Under the pieces are notes generated by a model, which was given only the letters and a program-made list of their open reading frames with translations, did not search any database and had not been told where the DNA came from. Below are positions 59,343 through 64,000 of a stretch of DNA of 64,000 nucleotides, piece after piece. Each line of letters opens with the position of its first letter. The stretch's first letter is position 1. The stretch lies in assembly GCF_013201725.1 (NCBI RefSeq), contig NZ_CP053835.1, forward strand, positions 1,674,001 to 1,738,000, given 5' to 3'. Both the position numbers and the translations under genes were made by a program. The stretch comes from Arcobacter defluvii (lineage in GTDB: Bacteria > Campylobacterota > Campylobacteria > Campylobacterales > Arcobacteraceae).

Positions 59343-60020
59343 TTGACAAATTTTAAAAACTTATCAATTTTATATGTAGAAGATGATTTTGAAGTTCAAG
59401 CAAATATTAGCAAAATATTATCTCTTTTATTTCAAAAGGTTTATACTGCTTCAAATGGAGCTGAAGCTTTAGAAATATTTAAAGAAAATGAAATTCACAT
59501 GATTTTAACTGATTATGAAATGCCTAATTTAAATGGTTATGAATTAATAGTAAAAATTAGAGAACTTTCAGAAACAATACCTATTGTAATACTTAGTAAC
59601 CATACTGAAAAAGAGAAACTTTTAAAATGTATTCCTTTAAAACTTATGCAATATTTAGAAAAACCTATAATTTATGAAAAATTATTTCAAGTATTATATG
59701 AATGTAAAAAAGAAGTTGAAAAATATACTAATATCAAACATATTATAAATGAAACAACTTCTTATGATCCAAATGTGAAATTATTATTTGTAAATGATAA
59801 AAAGATTGAATTAACTGCCCTTGAAATAGAAGTTTTTGAATATTTATTTAATAAAAAAAATCAATTAGTAATGAAAGAAGAATTGATTGCTTTTATATGG
59901 AAAGAGCAAAATCATGGAGAGGATGCTTTAAAAAATCTTATTTATAGACTCAGAAAGAAAATAGGAAAAGAATTAATTGAAAATCATAAAAACCTCGGTT
60001 ATTCACTAAAAAGTAATTAA
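59343..60020 (+). CDS. OmpR-type response regulator, TTG start
   Basis: This 225-residue regulator has a receiver domain (about residues 8-122) and a winged helix (about 140-224). The acidic residues are in YVEDDFE, the phosphoacceptor is D57 in ILTDYEMPNLNG, and the lysine is in YLEKPI. The effector has LTALEIEVFEYLF and NLIYRLRKKIG. The start is a TTG at 59343 with AAGG six bases before it; no ATG fits near the receiver start. The kinase gene follows after two bases, so they form a two-component pair. Confidence 0.87.
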   Translation: MTNFKNLSILYVEDDFEVQANISKILSLLFQKVYTASNGAEALEIFKENEIHMILTDYEMPNLNGYELIVKIRELSETIPIVILSNHTEKEKLLKCIPLKLMQYLEKPIIYEKLFQVLYECKKEVEKYTNIKHIINETTSYDPNVKLLFVNDKKIELTALEIEVFEYLFNKKNQLVMKEELIAFIWKEQNHGEDALKNLIYRLRKKIGKELIENHKNLGYSLKSN

Positions 60021-60022
60021 AT

Positions 60023-61909
60023 ATGAGAATAATTCTTTTTTTACTGTTTTTTATATCTTTTTCATTTTCTAATACTTTTATATTAGAAAAAAATAATATT
60101 CCACAGATTTCTCTTGAAACATTTAGCGATACTTATATTGACAAAAATCATAACAAAACTATAGATGAAATAAAAAATGAACCTTTTAAAAATATTTCTA
60201 AAACAAACTTCAAAGCAACAAAAAGTCATATTTGGTCGAGATTTTCTATTTTAAATAATACTTTAGATACAAAAGAGATCTTTTTTAAAAATAGTAAAGC
60301 TGGCGTTGATATTATAGATGTATATATTTTCAAAAATGGAAGTTTTTATAAAAAAATTGAACTTGGAGATATGAGAGATATAAAAAATAGAGAACTAAAA
60401 ACAAAAAAAAGCACTTTTTATTTAAATCTTGAAAAACAAACTCTTTATGATTTTTACATAATGCATAAAAGTTATAGTAGTATTTCAACTCTTTGGACTT
60501 TACAAAATAGAGTAACATTTGAAAAATTTGAAAATATCGAATCGACTGTTTGGGGTATTTTTATAGGTATAATATTTACTTTATGTTTTTATAATCTTGT
60601 TCTATTTTTTTCTATAAAAGAGTTTGCTTTTTTAAACTATATTTTTATGTCTTTATCTTTTGCAACTTACCAACTTTGCGTAAATGGAGTAGCATATCAA
60701 ATATTTGAAAACGTGAATTTACAATATCTAAATAATCTAAATTGGATAATTGGTTTTTTAACACAAGTATTCACTATTTTATTTCCTATTTTATTTTTTA
60801 AACCTAAAAAAGAGACTTTTATTTTTAAATATTTTATTTCAATTTTAATCATTGATATATGTACTGTAATACTTTACTCTTTTTCATTTACTAACCCAGA
60901 GATTAGATATTTTACAAAATATACAGATTTTATAACATTTATTAGTATCCCTAGTTTACTTCTTATTTCTATTTGGGCAATAAAAAATAAACGTTCAGGA
61001 GCAATGTATTATTTATTTGGGCAAGTTTTTTACTTATTATTAGTTGTTTATGTTGTGATGGTTACTATTGGATATTTTGAATCTTTTGAATATATTTGGG
61101 TTATTGTTCCTATTGGTATTATTCTTGATGTAATTTTCTTATCTCTTGCTCTATTTAGTAGACTAAAAGAGATTGAACAAAGGAAAAATGAAACAGAACA
61201 ACTTTTGATTTCACAAGCAAGATTTACAACAATAGGACAAAATATTGCAAATATAACACATCAATGGAAAACACCTATTGCACAACTTGGTTCGCAAATA
61301 TTTTTGCTTGAAGCTATCTATGAACTTGATAAAAATAATTTTGATAAAACTATAAAAGAAACTTTACCTAAGATGAAATATAGTATTACATTTTTAAATC
61401 ATACAATTGATGATATTTATAATTTTTACTCAAATCCATCATCAAAAGAAAATTTCAATATAGAAGAAGAGATAGAATCACTTCTAAGAATGATAAAAGA
61501 TGCGATTAAATCAAATTCAATAAGTATTATAAAAGCTGTTGAACCTTTATCTTATTATGGTTATAAAGGAAGTTTTTTAAATGCTTTAATGATTGTTTTA
61601 GAAAATGCAATATATCAACTTAAAAATTTCAAAACTTCAAATAGAGAAATTTTTATATCTGTGAAAAAAAATAAAAATACAATAGTTATAAAAATAGAAG
61701 ACAATGGTGGAGGAACAAAAAATATTGATATAGAAAAACTTTTTGATTTAAATTTTAGTTCTAAAAAAGAAGAAGGTAGTGGAGTTGGATTGGCACTTGC
61801 AAAAAAATTGATAACAAAAAGATTAGAAGGTGAAATAAAAGCAGAAAAAACAAAAGAAGGATTAGCTTTTATGTTTATTTTTCCTTTAAAAGAAGAAATC
61901 ATAAACTAA
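60023..61909 (+). CDS. 7TMR-DISM histidine kinase
   Basis: This 628-residue kinase begins with a signal peptide (about 1-17), a periplasmic beta-rich DISM domain (about 20-165) and seven membrane helices (about 175-385). The core has a phosphoacceptor segment THQWKTPIAQL near residue 415, unlike the HQWRQPL of the other kinases here. ATP boxes are ENAIYQL, EDNGGG and GSGVGLALAKK. The DISM domain usually binds carbohydrate-like or small ligands. It pairs with the regulator two bases upstream. A 13-bp hairpin follows its stop. Confidence 0.9.
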   Translation: MRIILFLLFFISFSFSNTFILEKNNIPQISLETFSDTYIDKNHNKTIDEIKNEPFKNISKTNFKATKSHIWSRFSILNNTLDTKEIFFKNSKAGVDIIDVYIFKNGSFYKKIELGDMRDIKNRELKTKKSTFYLNLEKQTLYDFYIMHKSYSSISTLWTLQNRVTFEKFENIESTVWGIFIGIIFTLCFYNLVLFFSIKEFAFLNYIFMSLSFATYQLCVNGVAYQIFENVNLQYLNNLNWIIGFLTQVFTILFPILFFKPKKETFIFKYFISILIIDICTVILYSFSFTNPEIRYFTKYTDFITFISIPSLLLISIWAIKNKRSGAMYYLFGQVFYLLLVVYVVMVTIGYFESFEYIWVIVPIGIILDVIFLSLALFSRLKEIEQRKNETEQLLISQARFTTIGQNIANITHQWKTPIAQLGSQIFLLEAIYELDKNNFDKTIKETLPKMKYSITFLNHTIDDIYNFYSNPSSKENFNIEEEIESLLRMIKDAIKSNSISIIKAVEPLSYYGYKGSFLNALMIVLENAIYQLKNFKTSNREIFISVKKNKNTIVIKIEDNGGGTKNIDIEKLFDLNFSSKKEEGSGVGLALAKKLITKRLEGEIKAEKTKEGLAFMFIFPLKEEIIN

Positions 61910-61925
61910 AAATAGTTTATGATTT
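61896..61925. terminator. Bidirectional terminator between the 7TM kinase and dapE
   Basis: Arms AAATCATAAACTA and its exact complement form a 13-bp stem with an AAAA loop, overlapping the kinase stop and ending just before the dapE stop. Short T tracts flank both sides. Confidence 0.75.
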
Positions 61926-61933
61926 TAATATTT

Positions 61934-63034
61934 CTAAAATTTTTCTATAAGATTTTCAAAAACTTTTGTAAGACCTTCAACCTCTTTTACAGTTGTTCTC
62001 TCCCCTACACTATGAATAGTATCATTTATAACACCAAATTCAATAGCTTCGATTCCAAATGCTCCAAAATATCTAGCATCACTTGTTCCACCAGCCGTAC
62101 TATGTTTTGTTTTAACTCCTAAAATTTCTTCAATTGAGTTTTCCATAGCCTTCACAACTTTTGATTCTTTATTTGTAACAAATGGATATGAACCTTGTGT
62201 TGTTCGTAAACTATAATTTAAATGCCCAAAAACTTTTTCTATATAAGCTTCAACATCTTCTTTTTTTGTGTTTGTAGAATTTCTAACATTAAACATCAAA
62301 TCAAGTTTATTTGGTGTTACATTTGTTACTTGCATTCCTGCACGTATATCTGTGATTACCAGTTTACTTGGAGCAAAATATTCATCTCCATTATCCAAAT
62401 CATAACCGGCTATTTTTTCTAAAAGAGGTGCTATTTGATGAACTGGATTTATTCCTTTTTCTGGATATGCCGCATGTCCTTGTTTTCCTTGGATTGTTAA
62501 ATATCCATTGATACTTCCTCTTCGCCCTACTTTTATAGCATCACCAAAAACTACTTCACAAGTTGGCTCTGCTACAACTGCATAGTTTGGAATCATATCT
62601 ATCTCTTTTAAATGCTCAAGCATTTTAATAGTTCCATATGTTCCTTCACCCTCTTCATCGCTAGTTAGTAAAATAGATAAAGTTCCATCAAAATTTTTTG
62701 CATTTTTACAAGCATATAAAAAAGCAGCATCTCCACTTTTCATATCTTGCGAACCCCTAGCAGTTATAATTCCATCTATCACATCAGCAGCAAAAGGATC
62801 AACACTCCAACCTTCTCCTGTTGGAACTACATCTATATGACCTGCAAAACAAAGATGTTGTGGGTTTTCATTGAATTTTTTATAATAAAATCTATTTTTT
62901 ACACCTTCCATATCAACTTTAAGACAAGTCCAATCAGCTCCCAAATACTCTTCTATAAAATCAAATGCTCCATCATCATTTGGAGTTAATGATTTAAATC
63001 TTAATAATTTTTGAAATAATTCTATAATAGTCAT
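61934..63034 (-). CDS. dapE: Succinyl-diaminopimelate desuccinylase
   Basis: This 366-residue M20 peptidase removes succinate from N-succinyl-LL-diaminopimelate in lysine and cell-wall synthesis. Metal-binding motifs are present: GHIDVVPTGEGW (about residues 65-76), GSQDMKSGDA, LLTSDEEGEGTYG with the catalytic Glu pair, and a C-terminal STAGGTSDARYFG and HSVGERT. The length is close to E. coli DapE (375). It is a single gene, with AAAGGAT before the ATG. Confidence 0.96.
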   Translation of the reverse strand: MTIIELFQKLLRFKSLTPNDDGAFDFIEEYLGADWTCLKVDMEGVKNRFYYKKFNENPQHLCFAGHIDVVPTGEGWSVDPFAADVIDGIITARGSQDMKSGDAAFLYACKNAKNFDGTLSILLTSDEEGEGTYGTIKMLEHLKEIDMIPNYAVVAEPTCEVVFGDAIKVGRRGSINGYLTIQGKQGHAAYPEKGINPVHQIAPLLEKIAGYDLDNGDEYFAPSKLVITDIRAGMQVTNVTPNKLDLMFNVRNSTNTKKEDVEAYIEKVFGHLNYSLRTTQGSYPFVTNKESKVVKAMENSIEEILGVKTKHSTAGGTSDARYFGAFGIEAIEFGVINDTIHSVGERTTVKEVEGLTKVFENLIEKF

Positions 63035-63147
63035 TTAATATCCTTTTAATTAGGGGGAATTTTAGCTAACTTAACTTTATTTTGTTATAATAAAAAAGTT
63101 AAAAAAATTTTTAATTTTGTTATTTAATTACAAAAAAGGAACTTCAG

Positions 63148-64000
63148 GTGGGAAAATTAGAAAAATCATTTTATTGGTTATGCTTTATACTTTTAGTATA
63201 TATAACTATAGGATTTAAACTTATTCCAATTATTTTAAAAGACCAATTAATCAAAAATTTAGATGAAAATCTAACTACAAAAACTTCTATTGAGAAAATA
63301 GAATTTAATCCATTTACAATTGCTTTAAAAATTCATAATTTTAAACTTTCAGATGAAAACAATAATTCAGATATTTCTTTTAAAGAATTAGATGTTGATT
63401 TTGCGCTAATGCGTTCTATTGAAAAAAGACATATCAGTTTTCAAACTATTTTTTTAGATGAACTTTATTTAAATATATTAGAAAATAAAGATGGAACATT
63501 AAATCTTACAAAACTTGTAAAACCTACACCTGAAAAAACAGAAGAGAGTTCTAGTTCATTTGATATTAAATTTCTTATTTCAAAAATTGATTTAAATAAT
63601 GCAGATATTAATTTTACAAGCAATATAGATGAAAAACCTTTTACTCTTACTTTAAAAGATATTGATTATACTATATATGATTTAGGTACATATAAAGATG
63701 CTTTATCTTCAAATAATTTAACATTTAGAATAAATGAAGATACAAATGTAGCAATTGGAGGAGCATTTAAACTTGAACCATTTAAAATGTATGGAAAAAT
63801 TGATATATCAAATCTAAAAATAAAAGAATTATTAGACTTTAAAAAAGATTTTTTTAATTTTAATTTAAATGAAGATGCAAATATAAATCTTGTTTTAAAC
63901 TATAATATAGATACTACAAAAGATTTTGATTTAAAATTAAATAGTGAAAAACTAGAAATTAATAATATTGATTTAAAACAAAATAATAAATCAATAGCCT
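63148..64000 (+). CDS. DUF748/AsmA-like membrane protein, 3' partial
   Basis: The frame starts with GTG at 63148, with AAAAAGGA seven bases upstream, and runs off the window after 284 residues. An N-terminal membrane anchor (about residues 9-28, WLCFILLVYITIGFKLIPI) is followed by beta-rich repeats resembling DUF748/AsmA proteins. LTTKTSIEKIEFNPFTIALKIHNF, quoted in part, is typical of the first repeat. Such proteins span the periplasm and help move lipids or fold outer-membrane proteins. The rest of the gene lies outside the window. Confidence 0.8.
   Translation, partial: MGKLEKSFYWLCFILLVYITIGFKLIPIILKDQLIKNLDENLTTKTSIEKIEFNPFTIALKIHNFKLSDENNNSDISFKELDVDFALMRSIEKRHISFQTIFLDELYLNILENKDGTLNLTKLVKPTPEKTEESSSSFDIKFLISKIDLNNADINFTSNIDEKPFTLTLKDIDYTIYDLGTYKDALSSNNLTFRINEDTNVAIGGAFKLEPFKMYGKIDISNLKIKELLDFKKDFFNFNLNEDANINLVLNYNIDTTKDFDLKLNSEKLEINNIDLKQNNKSIA

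Noticed and set aside
1-64000. CRISPR array or cas genes
   Set aside because: No regularly spaced repeats and no Cas-like frames were found by reading.

Overview
The window is strongly AT-rich, densely coded DNA from a Campylobacterota chromosome, most likely an Arcobacter/Aliarcobacter-type organism (inference, no search was run). The reasons are the A/T-biased codon use and the many histidine kinases with an HQWRQPL phosphoacceptor motif. NMT1/THI5-type and Bac_3-type binding domains fused to GGDEF output, 7TMR-DISM kinases and YeiH, AEC and DMT transporters also fit. I see no rRNA, tRNA, CRISPR array, integrase, transposase or complete prophage.

Layout. 1-7.7 kb: the end of a REC-PAS-PAS-HD-GYP phosphodiesterase, a YciA-type thioesterase, an ABC-F ATPase (YbiT type), a phage-like repeat protein with an internal duplication, and a YqhD-type alcohol dehydrogenase behind an AraC regulator. 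7.7-17.4 kb: a signalling block with a binding-protein/GGDEF receptor, an OmpR-type regulator, a CheA-like protein without Hpt or ATP lid, an unlisted 54-residue lipoprotein, an orphan kinase, and a regulator/PhnD-like binding protein/kinase operon. 17.5-22.5 kb: a quinone/electrophile detoxification operon (mdaB, YgiN-like monooxygenase, old yellow enzyme, DMT exporter, nitroreductase) divergent from an HxlR regulator. 22.5-32.7 kb: a DsbC-like protein, YeiH with a LysR regulator, two diguanylate cyclases, a PEBP protein, an AraC-type stub, an aldo/keto reductase and a DMT transporter.

32.7-41.2 kb: a guanidine-II riboswitch and gdx, a Crp/Fnr-like regulator overlapping a sigma-54-DNA-binding/GIY-YIG fusion, an orphan kinase, a TetR/AhpD-like pair with palindromic operators, YjdM, a clostridial-type secondary alcohol dehydrogenase, and lipA/lplA. 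41.3-47.1 kb: the pyruvate dehydrogenase operon aceE-aceF-lpdA, divergent from the lipoylation genes that modify its E2 subunit. 47-51.5 kb: a second ABC-F protein, a membrane diguanylate cyclase, and small GyrI-like, cupin and VOC proteins. 51.5-54.9 kb: an AAA ATPase/HNH endonuclease pair that looks like a Septu-related anti-phage system. 55-64 kb: small proteins, a transglutaminase-GNAT fusion, chorismate mutase, an FMN riboswitch with ribB and an ABC ATPase, an OmpR/7TM kinase pair, dapE, and the start of a DUF748/AsmA-like gene.

Main points for follow-up: (1) the sigma-54-DBD/GIY-YIG fusion joined to a Crp-like regulator; (2) the large-ATPase Septu-like pair; (3) two promoters 13.5 kb apart that share two TTGAC-N6-GTCAA palindromes at an identical 34-bp offset, suggesting one TetR regulon; (4) the catalytically degenerate CheA-like protein; (5) a YodB-type operator over a quinone-stress locus.
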